DNA of 64,000 bases from Acanthosepion lycidas (GCA_963932145.1 OZ010613.1:41600081-41664080); one strand, 5' to 3'; positions 20,141-30,430 are shown, counted from the stretch's first letter. Program-made: numbers and translations. Notes: generated by a model from the sequence alone, not told the origin.

Positions 20141-20445
20141 GCTGATAGCCACATCACGTTGAAACACCGGTTCCCCTATAATCACTAAAGTTAAGCAACG
20201 TCGTTGTCTGGCTTAGATGGGTGACCGCTTCGGAATATCAAGTGCTGAAAGCTTGAAAGTGCGGGTGGTGTAATGGATAGCGGCTTGGGATTGTTAATCG
20301 AACAGGTGATTACCAATTCCATTTGGTTTCGTTATATTCTCTTACGCCCCAATACCCTTGGTAAAGGTATGAATCCACCTTTCCCCCAGCTATAGGTTAA
20401 TTAGTAAGACTTGTATCACTAAATCATTATTATCTGTGGAACTGT
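20141..20445 (+). mobile_element. 5S rRNA/tRNA chimeric SINE
   Basis: 5S part 20141-20253 with CATCACGTTGAAACACCGG, AAGTTAAGCAACGTCG and GATGGGTGACCGCTTCGGAA. The tRNA-like part follows directly (GTGGTGTAATGGATAGCGG). The body shows AATACCCTTGGTAAAGG and GCTATAGGTTAATTAG. The 5S moiety is too diverged to be a working 5S gene. Confidence 0.85.
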
Positions 20446-20469
20446 CTTCCCGTTTCTTGCTTCCCTTTA

Positions 20470-20725
20470 CTTACGGTCTTCAGAATAAGCCACTTACGGT
20501 CTTCAAAATAAGCCACTCATGTGTGTCCTATTAACCGTCCGTCGGAAGCTCGTCGATTTGCCGTCTCCACACTTCCTTGCAAAACATACACGCGCCGTGG
20601 TAAGTGTTATATTCCGTGCTAATAGGAATATATACTTGATAAACAAGGTGGAAGGGTTATTGTCTTCAAAATAAGCCACTTACGGTCTTCAGAATAAGCC
20701 ACTTACGGTCTTCAAAATAAACTAT
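20470..20725. repeat. 22-bp minisatellite split by an inverted 126-bp segment
   Basis: Units of CTTACGGTCTTCAAAATAAG occur on both sides of the inverted arm at 20537-20662. About five units are recognisable. The arm seems to have been inserted into the minisatellite. Confidence 0.8.
20537..20662 (-). repeat. 126-bp inverted repeat, right arm
   Basis: Reverse complement of 19701-19826. Confidence 0.95.
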
Positions 20726-21592
20726 TAGCCGAGAAAGGTAAAAAATGAAAATAAAAAAATGTTGGAAGCGTGGTTGCTCTGACGATTCACATCCCGATTT
20801 TATATTTTTCAAAAGGTACTTTTTTTTTTTTTTTTAAAGAGGCAGCGATTATATCTCCGCCTCACTTACTATTTTTACCTGGAAACTCGAGCAATGTTCT
20901 TACAATACTCACCTCAGATTGAGGCTTTCATATGGATGTTAAGTATAGCGCCAATGTCATTCAGAAATATCTAAACTGCCAGCCATGATGTAAAACGGCT
21001 TTCTCAGATCAATAGTTAAAATGGCTTTGAGGGAATGAAGCCTGTGGGTCATCGCGAAGACCATTCTTCGAATATTGTAAGCAGGGGCTACAGAATCGAA
21101 AAGAACTGTTCCAGATAAGAGAAACCACATCACTTGAGAACTTTCAACAGAACAACAACTAAAATGGATAGCACAGTTAAATGAAAGCGAAAATAATGTC
21201 ATAACCAAGATGCTGACGTTCCACTACTAGTTTCCGGGAAAGACTAATAACAGCTACGGGACTTGAGAAACGCATTTTCCTGAAGAATTATTTAAAGAGA
21301 AAAAATTTATAAATCTCAATCGACATTAGTACAAGCTGTTCGGTCAATGAATAGCAAACGTTTCCTTATAAAGAACCAGATAATATAACAAATCTTTCAG
21401 CTCTTATCATTTCCAACAATATTTCTGGATTAATCCTGTTTGTTTTGATATTCCTATTCCATTGGTTTTTGTTGCCATTAAATACAGGAGTGTTAGGACA
21501 GATTCATACTGCACGATTGCCACCCGCATGAAACTTTGAGTAGTATCGTACCGTAAGGAACACAGATTACACAGTTTACTCCATTCATTATG

Positions 21593-21595
<3 letters not shown>
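20726..21595. other. AT-rich sequence without recognised gene
   Basis: No gene or clear repeat. A 15-base poly-T run lies near 20820. Confidence 0.4.

Positions 21596-21597
<2 letters not shown>

Positions 21598-21646
<49 letters not shown>
21598..21646. repeat. (GT)n-(TA)n microsatellite
   Basis: Six GT units, then about 18 TA units. Confidence 0.95.
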
Positions 21647-21649
<3 letters not shown>

Positions 21650-22015
21650 GGTAGGTAAAAATCCGTGGGTAATTAATCCATTTGAATCTTAATATTATAA
21701 AATATTAAAACTGGCCTCAATATATTTATTATAGAGCATATAAATGAATTTGATAAAAAGGAAACTCAATTGTACCCCATTTATGTGGCCATTTCGCTCA
21801 TCGAGAGATTTCTTACTTAGAGAGAACGTTTCATTAAAAAAAAAAATTATTTTTTGTATTAATTAAAAATTAAATAATATTATTTTTTTTTGTTATCAAA
21901 AACTTTAGTATTGACAAACTCCAGGGAATTTTTCTAAGAGAGAAATCTCTCGAGGAGCAAAATAGGCATATAAATGGAATGCAATTTACAATTGAGTTTC
22001 ATTTTTATGTAATAT

Positions 22016-22120
22016 ATAAAATCTCCACAGACACTGTTTCGCTGTATCACAGCTCATCAGTGTGGCTAGAAATCCGATTACTTCAAGCCGGGGTCGAAAC
22101 TACTTTTACCCCAAGGGAAT
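22016..22120 (-). mobile_element. tRNA-hammerhead SINE, 5'-truncated copy
   Basis: Minus strand: a B-box-like GTTTCGACCCCGG, GAAGTAATCGGATTTCTAG, then the hammerhead. The A-box half is absent or degraded. Same family as 26.91 and 27.45 kb. Confidence 0.75.
22025..22065 (-). ncRNA. Hammerhead ribozyme motif, copy 3
   Basis: On the minus strand: stem I CCACA/TGTGG, core CTGATGA, stem II GCTGT-GAT-ACAGC (5 bp, perfect), then GAA. Stem III has only 2 bp (AC-AGT-GT), and the cleavage site is GTC. All conserved core residues are present. It ends the tRNA-like repeat at 22016-22120. Confidence 0.85.
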
Positions 22121-22266
22121 TTTAACGCTTTATAAACGTAATATATAGCCGCCATAGCGTTCAGTTCTTACGAAGAGCGATGCATTAAAGCCGCAACCGT
22201 AAAAAATGTCTTTTCCCGACATAGTGATCAATCGGCGAACGAGAGAAATATATGTGTGTGCACAGA

Positions 22267-23089
22267 AGTTGCGATGGGTAAATTGTCATCATTTTATATT
22301 TTTAATTTCGCGCATGCTCGTTGTTTTGTTTTTTTATTTTATTTTACCGACTGCAGAGTATAGTAAGGTCAGCTGAGCACCGTCTGTGAGAAAAAGAGCA
22401 CTATGACGCAATTCACTCCAACAGAAATTTGAAAACGTCGTGCTGTACTGCTTGGCATTCGTGTCGGAAGCTCCAATACGAACATTTCAGTGTGTTTAGG
22501 CGTCAATTTGAGGACAGTGAAGAGAATTCGGAAGGAGTTGGACGAGTCTAATGGTGATTACGAAGGTGCTTGTAGTGATCACTAGTGATGACGATGTTAT
22601 GTCTCCATTTATCCTCCTACAGAGCCTCAGATGTAACATGGAGTTCTACGTCAAGTGCCTTTAGGAAGTAGTGATGCTCTGGATCAAGAGGGTGGCTGCT
22701 GGAAGACCTTATGTCTGGCAACAGAACACTGCACCATGCCATATCAGCAGGAGTACCCAGTCATAGGTGTCAGGCAATTTCTGCGACCACCTCACCCCTT
22801 ACATCTGACTACCTAACGCTTCAGATTGCCATCCATTTGATTATTATGTGTGGGGTGCAGTTGAATGAGAGACCAACAAAACTCCTTGTAGCACCAAAGA
22901 TGAACTGATGGCCAGGATTATGCCAGCATTCACCAACTTAAACAAGGAGCCCGTCCTGCAGAGTTGCAGGAGATTCCGAAGTCATCTGGAGGCCGTGATT
23001 GAAGCCAATCGCGATGTTATTGAATAAATTTACTCTAGTATTTAAAGATATTTCTGTGTAATTTAGACGACAATTTATCTATCGCACCA
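22267..23089 (+). mobile_element. Mariner-family transposon, internally deleted
   Basis: Terminal repeats: left TGCGATGGGTAAATTGTC, right the complement of GACAATTTATCTATCGCA. Near the left end is a helix-turn-helix segment (AVLLGIRVGSSNTNISVCLG). The right half contains VWQQNTAPCHIS (second catalytic Asp, here Asn in place of Asp), CHPFDYYVWGAVE (third acidic site region, PFDYYVWG) and NKEPVLQSCRRFRSHLEAVI. Family members are about 1.3 kb. Here about 450 bases including the first acidic residue are missing, and several stops occur. Confidence 0.85.
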
Positions 23090-23091
23090 TA

Positions 23092-23092
<1 letters not shown>

Positions 23093-23143
<51 letters not shown>
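23093..23143. repeat. (TA)n microsatellite
   Basis: About 25 TA units directly adjoining the mariner right end. Confidence 0.95.
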
Positions 23144-23146
<3 letters not shown>

Positions 23147-23219
23147 GTTACTTTGATGTCTGCCTCTCTTTACTCATTATCTAAAACCCACTTCAGATTT
23201 TCCATTAAGCTTATTAATC

Positions 23220-25060
23220 TTTTTTGTATTATCTAAACAGTTCTTTGCTTCTCGGGCATCATTATTCTGCATATATTTGCTTCTGTTATAAAGAATGGTG
23301 CAACACAATCTTCCTAAATGTTTATTTCCTCCATTTAACCTTCTTAGACACGTCTAAGCTTAGTAGATATCTCTCTTTAAGCTGATGTCTACTTCTCCAT
23401 AAAAAGCTGATGTCTACTTCTCCATAAAAAATATTTTGCTTATGGCCTTCTCGATTAAGACGATTGATGCAACACAATCTTCCTAAACCAGAATTCCCTT
23501 CTATTCAACCTTCTATTAAACTTGGTTAAGCTTAGTTATTATCTTTTAGCATCTTAGGTGATGACTGCTACTCAGACATATTTGTATGTTATCTTCCAAT
23601 AGGGAGATTGTTATGCGCCATATCCCTAAAGTCGATTTTGCCCATTCGCACATGTTAAACTCTAAGCGAATGTCTGATTCTCAGAAAAAATTATTCTGTT
23701 TAGGTTCTTCTCCATTAGGAACCTTGGCGCAACAAAATCTTAAATTCTATTTCCACTATTTACCCAATATACAACCCAGTTTAGCTTCATAGATATCTCT
23801 TTGTTGTAGCATACCTACGGACTATAATGGGTATGCCCCTATTCACATAAGTAAAGTAGTAAATACTGTATGTTGGTCTTTAGTCGTAGATTCGAGGTGT
23901 GCTGGTCAGGCTCTCTGCTTCTGGTCAGAGAGAATCCCCAGACGAGGCTATGTCAAAGGGCCGAGTTTCGTTTCGGGAAACGGCTACCCGACCCTTTTTT
24001 ACACGGGGTCTAAAGGGAATTTTGACCTAGCGTACGGGATCGGATACCCCACACTATATTCGGCCTTGTGGCACACCTGACTGCGTGTGGCAGTTGGTAG
24101 ATATCCTGCAGTTGGAGATTCGTCTCCAGCAGAGCTGGTCAAACTCTCTCCTCCCCAGACGATGTCGAAGTGCGGAGTCTCGTCTCGGGAGAATAGCTAC
24201 CCGACCCCGTTTTATACGGGATCTACAGAGAATTTTTGGCCGAGTCGCACATAAAATTCAGCCTTGTGCCACATCTGACCGCGTGCGGTGGTTGGTAGAT
24301 ATCCTAGAGTTGGAGATTCCTTCCCTAGGTTGCAACATTCTTTAAAACACAACACAATCTTCTTTAACTTCAGTCGACGTCTGCATCCCAGAAAGCATTA
24401 TTTTGCATAAGGACCTCTCTATATAAGCCTGGCACAATACAATCTTCCTAAATCCTAATCTTCCTCATTTAGCTTTGTAAATCAGTTTCTCTTACCGCCT
24501 AATGTTCTCAAGTTGTCCTCTATTAGGAAGTCTGGCGCAAGATAATCTTCCTAAATCTCAGTTCTCTATTTAGCCTTGTATTGAATAAATATCTATTCTC
24601 GAAGCCGATGTCTGTTTTTTAGGTTTTCTATTAAAAGAATGGCGCAACACAATCTTCCTTAATTCCTCCATTTAGCCTAGTATTAAGCACCGTTAGACTT
24701 AGTAAATATATCTTTTACCCTCGATGTTTACTTTACAGAAATACTTATTTTGCGTATGGTTTCTTTATAAAAAAATAAAAATAAAAAAACAAAAAACAAA
24801 AAAAACTGGCGCAATACAATATTCCAAAATCCCAATCTTTTCCATTTAAGTTTCTCTTACCGTTTGGACGATGTATTCTTTTAAGGTTCTTTTCTATTAG
24901 GAAGATTGGCGCAACACAATCTTCTTTAACCTCAGTTCTCTCATTTAGCCTTGTTAAACTCGGCTAAGTTTAGCAAATGTCTTTTTCTAGAGTCTGAGTA
25001 GATTTCTTCGTCTCAATAATTTTGCATTTTATTTGTAGCGCAACGCAATTTTCCTACCCT
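23220..25060. repeat. Satellite with GCGCAACACAATCTTCC core
   Basis: The core GCGCAACACAATCTTCC, exact or close, occurs near 23300, 23467, 23613, 23727, 24344, 24430, 24534, 24645, 24805, 24908 and 25037. It is followed by a CCATTTAGCCTTG segment and, in longer units, GTTAAGCTTAGTAAATATCTC and GATGTCTACTTCTC. Unit lengths run from about 90 to 165 because of deletions. The array is interrupted at 23.88-24.33 kb by the GC-rich dimer repeat. No open frame is conserved between units. Confidence 0.85.
23900..24335. repeat. GC-rich repeat, second dimer (~234 bp period)
   Basis: Two units homologous to those at 19.12-19.6 kb, at about 23903 and 24137 (CCCCAGACGAGG, GGCCGAGTTTCG, GGTAGATATCC). It lies inside the satellite array. 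Confidence 0.8.
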
Positions 25061-25594
25061 TAAATCTCCTCGTTGCCTTGTGCCAGACTTTGACGAACTG
25101 TAGTAAGTAAATCTATCCCTCCTCCGTTCCAAGAAAATATTTCTTATTTTGCCTAAGTGTGTATTAGAGATGATATTATTCGTTCGAATCATAAATCTTA
25201 TTAGACATTTGAATTCTTGAGGCGCTCTCAACCCATCCCAGCCTGTACAGTCCTCCATTGTGAATGATTTAATTCCTTTTTATATATTTTTTTATTTTAT
25301 TTCGTCCAGTTTCCTTCCGGCTGGCTCCTTTCCTCGCCCACCGCATCCCCGTTTGCTCATACAAATAGCCACGACATTCGCCTGCACTATCGCTACCAGT
25401 CAGGGAGAGGTAATTTGTCTGCAGATGGGCTATTTTTCATTCATAGGTACATTTTAAAAATGAAAAGCACGCGTCCTTGCAAATCGATACCATTTACACT
25501 AGCGAGTTAGAGGCTATTCGCAGGGGAGTCTTAGTTGTTTTTTTCCCCTCCAAAAACAATAGAGAACAAATCTCTTCATGTCGACCAAACCAAA
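25061..25594. other. Unassigned sequence
   Basis: No gene or repeat recognised. Confidence 0.35.
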
Positions 25595-25910
25595 AGATTA
25601 AAAATGAATCGAATATCACTGTCATATCTGGTCTCATTCTCTCCTGTTATATATCTCTAAATTCTTAACAAAAATCTGAAGGTTTCGTAAAATTATCGGT
25701 CCTGACCTGGCATCTCGGCTTCAGTCACGTTCACACCTCCGTAACATAGCTTCCCTGTGCCTTTTCTATAAACATTTTTATGGCAATTGTTTTGATGATC
25801 TCTCATCTATGGTACCTAGACTTTATGAAGTTAAGCGCAGTAATAGATTCGCGGCAAGGTTTTATTATTTTCTTATGAAGCACAGAAGAAGGAGTCAGTT
25901 ATTTTCTATA
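25595..25910 (+). pseudogene. Jockey/CR1-like LINE RT C-terminal fragment, copy a
   Basis: Shifted frames give IIGPDLASRLQSRSHLRNIA, SLCLFYKHFYGNCFDDLSSM and VPRLYEVKRSNRFAARFY, matching the next copy and the minus-strand copies. Truncated at both ends. Confidence 0.75.
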
Positions 25911-25914
25911 GTGT

Positions 25915-26400
25915 AATAATGAGTGTAAAAATGAACTGAATTTTACTGTCATATTTGTTCCGGTGCCCCTGCTATATTTTGAGAGATTCTTGATAAAATC
26001 CAAAGAACCAGTAATATTATTAGTCCTGACCTGGCATCTCGACATCAGTCATTTTCCCCACCGCCATAACGTGGCTTCTCTCTACGCTTCCTATAAATAT
26101 TTTCATGATGGTTGTTCTGGTGAGCTTTCCTGCTTGGTACCTCGATCGCATGAATTCAAGCGTAGTACTAGATTGGCAATTAGGTCTCGTCGTTTTAATG
26201 TTGCAATAGCTAGATATAATCGTAAGTACTATTTTAAGTTTTTTTCTTTTTTCTCATCTGTGGAAGTCTCTTCCGGTTTCTTGCTTCCACGCCACCGACG
26301 ATCTTCAAAAAATTAAATGCAACATCAATCGTCATCTTCTGTCTCCTCAAAAGCTGAACTTTTATTGTCTCCTATTTTCATTGCAGGATTTTTTTTTTGT
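25915..26400 (+). pseudogene. Jockey/CR1-like LINE RT C-terminus and 3' end, copy b
   Basis: Contains PDLASRHQSFSP, RNVASLYASYKYFHDGCSGE, LSCLVPRSHEFKRSTRLAIR and SRRFNVAIARYN, with stops and one or more shifts. A CFHATDDLQKIKCNINRHL-type ending leads into the LINE 3' end with TTAAATGCAACATCAATCG. It is the second of two same-strand copies of one element. Confidence 0.8.
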
Positions 26401-26569
26401 CTGAGATTCTTTCGTTATCAGTAACATCTTGGATCTTAGTGGCTTTATCGCCTTGCTCGATGTGAAAGGATTAATAAAAAAGAAAAAAAGAGTATAATTA
26501 ACTGTGGTCTTTAAGGAAAACATAGACTGGGTAGATGAAAGAAATCTGGGGAAATAAAGAATTGCGTGG
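26401..26569. other. Spacer between LINE tails
   Basis: Short A-rich sequence with no feature recognised. Confidence 0.35.
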
Positions 26570-26710
26570 CCAGTACAACTTCAATCGACATCTTCTGTCT
26601 TAAATCTTGTTCTTTTATTGGCCTTTCTCCTCAATAATGTTTTCTCATTCTCTTTCACTCTCAGTAACCCCTTAAATTTTAATAGCATTATCGTCTTGCT
26701 TGGATTATTT
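26570..26710 (+). mobile_element. 3' end of the Jockey/CR1-like LINE
   Basis: Carries the LINE tail (AATCGACATCTTCTGTCTT, TTTCACTCTCAGTAACCCC) and runs into a TA tract. Confidence 0.65.

Positions 26711-26751
<41 letters not shown>
26711..26751. repeat. (TA)n microsatellite
   Basis: About 20 TA units after a LINE tail. Confidence 0.95.
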
Positions 26752-26753
<2 letters not shown>

Positions 26754-26909
26754 TCCTGAAAAATTTATGGGGGGGGAGTGTGAGTATGTAAACAGTTATT
26801 ATTACTGCTAATAATGTATGACTCTTCGGTAAAGCGAATCGACTTCTCTCAGTCACTGTGTGTTTATCTAAAAATAAATACGCTTAAATTCACCTTCATC
26901 TCTACCGTG

Positions 26910-27037
26910 CGCCAATGGCTTAGGGGTAGAATCTCCGACTGACGCCAATTTAGCCGGGTTTCAATCCTATCGAGAGGCAAGTGGACATCTAGCCACACTG
27001 ATGAGCTGTGATACAGCGAAACAGTCTGTCTGTGGAT

Positions 27038-27040
<3 letters not shown>
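26910..27040 (+). mobile_element. tRNA-hammerhead SINE, copy 1
   Basis: The head resembles tRNA-Gly: A box TGGCTTAGGGGTAGAATC and B box GGGTTTCAATCC about 30 bases on. It is followed by a short linker and the complete hammerhead at 26993-27035. It ends GGATGAC and runs into (TA)n. I see no clear target-site duplication. tRNA-hammerhead layouts are known for the Schistosoma Sm-alpha repeats; whether this family is related is unknown. Confidence 0.85.
26993..27035 (+). ncRNA. Hammerhead ribozyme, copy 1 (all core residues intact)
   Basis: Stem I CCACA (26993-26997) pairs with TGTGG (27031-27035). The core CTGATGA is at 26998-27004. Stem II is GCTGT-GAT-ACAGC (5 bp) at 27005-27017, then GAA. 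Stem III is ACA-GTC-TGT (3 bp) at 27021-27029, and C27030 is the nucleotide 5' of the cleavage bond (site GTC). Everything needed for a minimal hammerhead fold is present. The short stem III is typical of Penelope-type and retrozyme hammerheads, which often act as dimers. Confidence 0.93.

Positions 27041-27077
<37 letters not shown>
27041..27077. repeat. (TA)n microsatellite
   Basis: About 18 TA units directly after the hammerhead element. Confidence 0.95.
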
Positions 27078-27079
<2 letters not shown>

Positions 27080-27252
27080 TTTATTAAAGGATATTACATT
27101 CGAACATATGTAAAAGCACTACATAAATGCATTCACGTTTCGATGCATATCATTTCATCTCATCCGGATGTGGTAAGTAACCATCATTTACAACCGTGAA
27201 TGCATTCATGTAACGGTTAGACATGTTCTAATGTAATATTCTTTAATAAAAA
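27080..27252. repeat. Imperfect inverted repeat (~59-base arms)
   Basis: Left arm 27080-27138 (TTCTTTATTAAAGGATATTA to AAATGCATTCACG), right arm 27195-27252 (CGTGAATGCATTCATG to TAATATTCTTTAATAAA). The spacer is about 56 bases. It sits between two copies of the tRNA-hammerhead SINE. Confidence 0.85.
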
Positions 27253-27454
27253 TTATCTCTCTACTATTGTATTGAGTCCTATTTTTTAAATTAATGTTAT
27301 GAACGTTTGAATTCAATTCGTTCTCATTTCCTTTGTAATCACTGTGGGGAGAAAAGCACGAATTTTGTAAACAGTCACTATTACTGCTGATAATGCAAGA
27401 CTCTCCAAACTGGATTATTATGATAAAATAAATACGCAAAAATTCCCTTTTCTC

Positions 27455-27600
27455 CCTGCCGGTCGTCGATAGCCTAAAATCTCCGACTAATACCAAATCG
27501 GTCGGTTTTCGATCCCGGCTTGAAGTGATCGGATGTCTAGCCACACTGATGAACTGTGAAACAGCGAAACAATTTGTGTGTGGATAATATATATCCAGAG
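27455..27600 (+). mobile_element. tRNA-hammerhead SINE, copy 2
   Basis: The tRNA-like head is degraded in the A box but keeps a B-box-like GGTTTTCGATCCCGG. The linker AAGTGATCGGATGTCTAG matches copy 3 exactly in part. The hammerhead motif at 27541-27583 has lost key residues. Confidence 0.8.
27541..27583 (+). ncRNA. Hammerhead motif, copy 2 (probably inactive)
   Basis: Stem I CCACA/TGTGG and core CTGATGA are intact. The first stem II pair is A.C instead of G-C, and the nucleotide at the cleavage site is G (GTG), which hammerheads do not cut. Stem III ACA-ATT-TGT is intact. Confidence 0.8.
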
Positions 27601-29390
27601 AACTATGCCCTCTGTCTGGAGAGATAATGAAAACTGAAAATGTCGGGGACTAAGATATTAAAAGGAGGAGAGTAATGATCATTCACTAATTTAATTAATT
27701 TTTGGAGAAAAAAAAAAACAAGCGAAACAACAAAAAAAAACTTTTACACTAACATAACTCGGTAGGACGGGCATGTTTTTCCCAGAACAGGTCAACTGGA
27801 CAGCTCGAGATGCCACTCGAGGTCAGCACTATCCAGTCGAACTAGTGCCATCCACCTTTCAGCAAATTACTCAGAAGAACGCTGGAATGAAAAAAAAAAC
27901 AATCTCTCCCTAAATTTATAGATAAATCATACAAAGGTATGCTGGGATTTCTTCCAAGCCAATAAGATAGAACCATTCTCGGTCTCGTTCTCCATAGTTT
28001 TGTCTCTGTTGTCTTGAAGTCAGAATGCTACAATCACTTGACCACACCCTTTTTGAATGTTAAAACCATTCTTTGTGAACTTTTTGGCTTATTAATGTTG
28101 TCTTACCCGTTTTTTGTCATATATGTATGTATAGTAAACTGAAGAGCAACCTTCATTTCTTTCGTCAACATTCCATTCAAGAACTTTGAAGAGGTAGCTA
28201 TTAGGAAATCAGAGTATCGTTCCAGCTGCCATTCAGGAATAATGCACGATCAAGAAGCATCATTCGACTGCGTGAAACACGAAAGAGCATAAGACAACAG
28301 TATTCCTGTTGCTCTTGGATACAATACATTCTCCTGTACTGTTTATGGTTTTTCGGGCAATTCTCGAGCCAGGCTCAAAAGTCATACCCGTCATAGGCAT
28401 TCAGATAATTAGTCTGTGGTTGTCAGAACCTCATACGTCGAACTCTACGGGAGAGTCCATCATATATAGTAAAGGTAATAACTCCGTTGCTATATAATCC
28501 AAGTGGATCCTAGTAATATAAAATATTAAAACGGATCCACAAAAAGAGCTCAGTGTATTTATTATCACAGAGCAAATAGTTAATAAAGAATAAAATCCCA
28601 AATCACCTCATATGGGGAATAGCCTATTTCGGCAGACAAAGATATCAATCGTTTGTATTATCAACCTCGGTGTGGACTGAGTTCGTGTCAAAAATAGAAA
28701 TTTAACTGTGAAAGCTGAAAAAAAATACACTAGTCAAAAAACTAATACAGAATTTATCCATTTCAATTTTTCAGTCAGACGAAAGGCACAAAACAGGGGT
28801 TAGAGGAGGGTGGAATATATTTGTCTTAAAGGGAAAAAGTCATATATATATATATGTGTGTATGTGTTTGTGTATTGTTAGTATTATTTTGACCTGTTCT
28901 TTTTCTTCTTTTTTCTCTTATTTATTGAACTTCTTCAGTTCCGTTTCTTGAGCATCTTTGTTACTTAAGCTTAATCATGATCAATTATTCTACACAAATA
29001 GAATCTTTAAATATATTATCCCACTTAATGTTGTTTTTCTTTTTTCTTTTCACCTTTTGACTTCGTAAACATTTCCGTAGAGCTGACCATTTCTCATGAT
29101 AAAGAAACTGCCACCTGATGCCGCCACTTCAAGGGAAACATTACATAAAAAAAAAAAAACAGAAATCTAATATGTCATTAAATATGGAAATTCTCCTCAA
29201 AAGACCAGAAACGTTTTCTATAATTCTTCATTTGGAAACAATTTCACATCTAAGAAACTTTTCAGAATTTCCAGTGTAAAGAATTTTTTTTTTTTTTTGT
29301 GGGAGGCAGGTGTCGATTAAATAAAACGCGCGGTTTGATACGAGACGTGCATCTTTCATATTTAACATAATATATTATTCAACTATTTAC
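27601..29390. other. Sequence without recognised gene
   Basis: About 1.8 kb with no coding or repeat family that I recognise, apart from short (TA)n and GT runs near 28845-28875 and homopolymer runs near 27710, 29147 and 29287. The longest open frames are about 60 codons and look random. Confidence 0.4.
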
Positions 29391-29397
29391 TTCCTAA

Positions 29398-29504
29398 GCT
29401 TACGGCGGCATCTTGTTTCCCGTACGATCATCAAAGTTAAGCAACGTCGAACATGGTCAGTACTTAGATGGGTGGCTATTGAGAATACCAGGTGCTGTAA
29501 GTTT
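29398..29504 (+). mobile_element. 5S rRNA-derived SINE moiety, solo
   Basis: Matches 5S rRNA along most of its length (GATCATCAAAGTTAAGCAAC, CAGTACTTAGATGGGTGG, AATACCAGGTGCTGTAAG). No tRNA part follows. A second 5S copy in the same orientation begins 23 bases later. Confidence 0.85.
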
Positions 29505-29525
29505 GCTTTGACCGTTGATATAATT

Positions 29526-29900
29526 GGCTTACGGCAACATCATGTTGAGAGAATTGGTTCCCGTATGATCATCGAAGTTAAACAACGTTGAACATGTTCA
29601 GTACTTAGTTGGGTGGCTGCTTGAGAATACCAGGTGCTGTAAGCTTGGATGTGCGGGTGGTGCAACGGATAATGACTCTAAATTGTTAGCCGAGTTTCAA
29701 TTCCCGTTGTGTTCTTTATGTTCATTTACACGCAAATACCCCTGGGGAAAGATATGAATCCATCTAATCCCCCAGCTATGGGTTAATTAGTAGGACTTTC
29801 ATCCCTTAACTACTATCTTCAAACAATTCTTACAATTTAAAGTATTTTCTGACCTTAAATAACCTACAAATAGTTGATAAGCCGTCGAAAACGAATCAGT
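29526..29900 (+). mobile_element. 5S rRNA/tRNA chimeric SINE, full layout
   Basis: 5S part 29526-29645, tRNA-like part 29646-29720 (GTGGTGCAACGGATAATG, GAGTTTCAATTCCC), then a body (AATACCCCTGGGGAAAG, CCAGCTATGGGTTAATTAG) and a tail (TAAATAACCTACAAATAG, GTTGATAAGCCGTCGAAAAC). The tail matches that of the VNTR retroposons. Confidence 0.9.
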
Positions 29901-30428
29901 CAATTTTTACTTCGTCAGTCACTCTCGAAGATATTTTTAATCTCCAGGGCACTGGTCCTTACATTCTCCGACTACAATGTGTGAGAAAGTGCCCAAATCC
30001 CCCACAAAGTGGTTGTTTATATAACCGCGTGTATTACAAATCTTTCCTATACCTACAAAATCGGATACAAGTGTGAGATTACGTGCTTCCCCATTCGAAG
30101 GTTGGGAGTAGCCCCAGATCAACCCTGAACCTAGCTTTCCCGATAGTCGGGTGTGAAATTGAATCCGGATGACCCCAGTGTGGTACGCAAATTACACTAC
30201 ATTAGCTTTCTTTTACTTCGGTCAATGTGAAAATCAGGAGGCATTTCTCGTTTTACGCGCGTAACACTTTAGTTCCATCGGCCTCTAGAGAACTCTCATC
30301 GATTCATCACTTTATCTTATGCATTTTAGATCCTATCTCTCTACTTGTGATACTTGGTATCATGTAGCCCAGTGTAGAATACATTTCTGTTGTTCCTGCC
30401 CCACTTTCTGTCTTCCCCTTCTTTCCCA
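29901..30428. other. Unassigned sequence
   Basis: No gene recognised. Confidence 0.35.
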
Positions 30429-30430
30429 CC

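Noticed and set aside
26910-26980. Genuine tRNA-Gly gene
   Set aside because: No cloverleaf acceptor pairing; the head continues into a hammerhead and the copies are dispersed.
29398-29645. Working 5S rRNA genes
   Set aside because: Too many substitutions and fused to tRNA-like SINE parts at a constant point; no T-run terminator after the 5S part.
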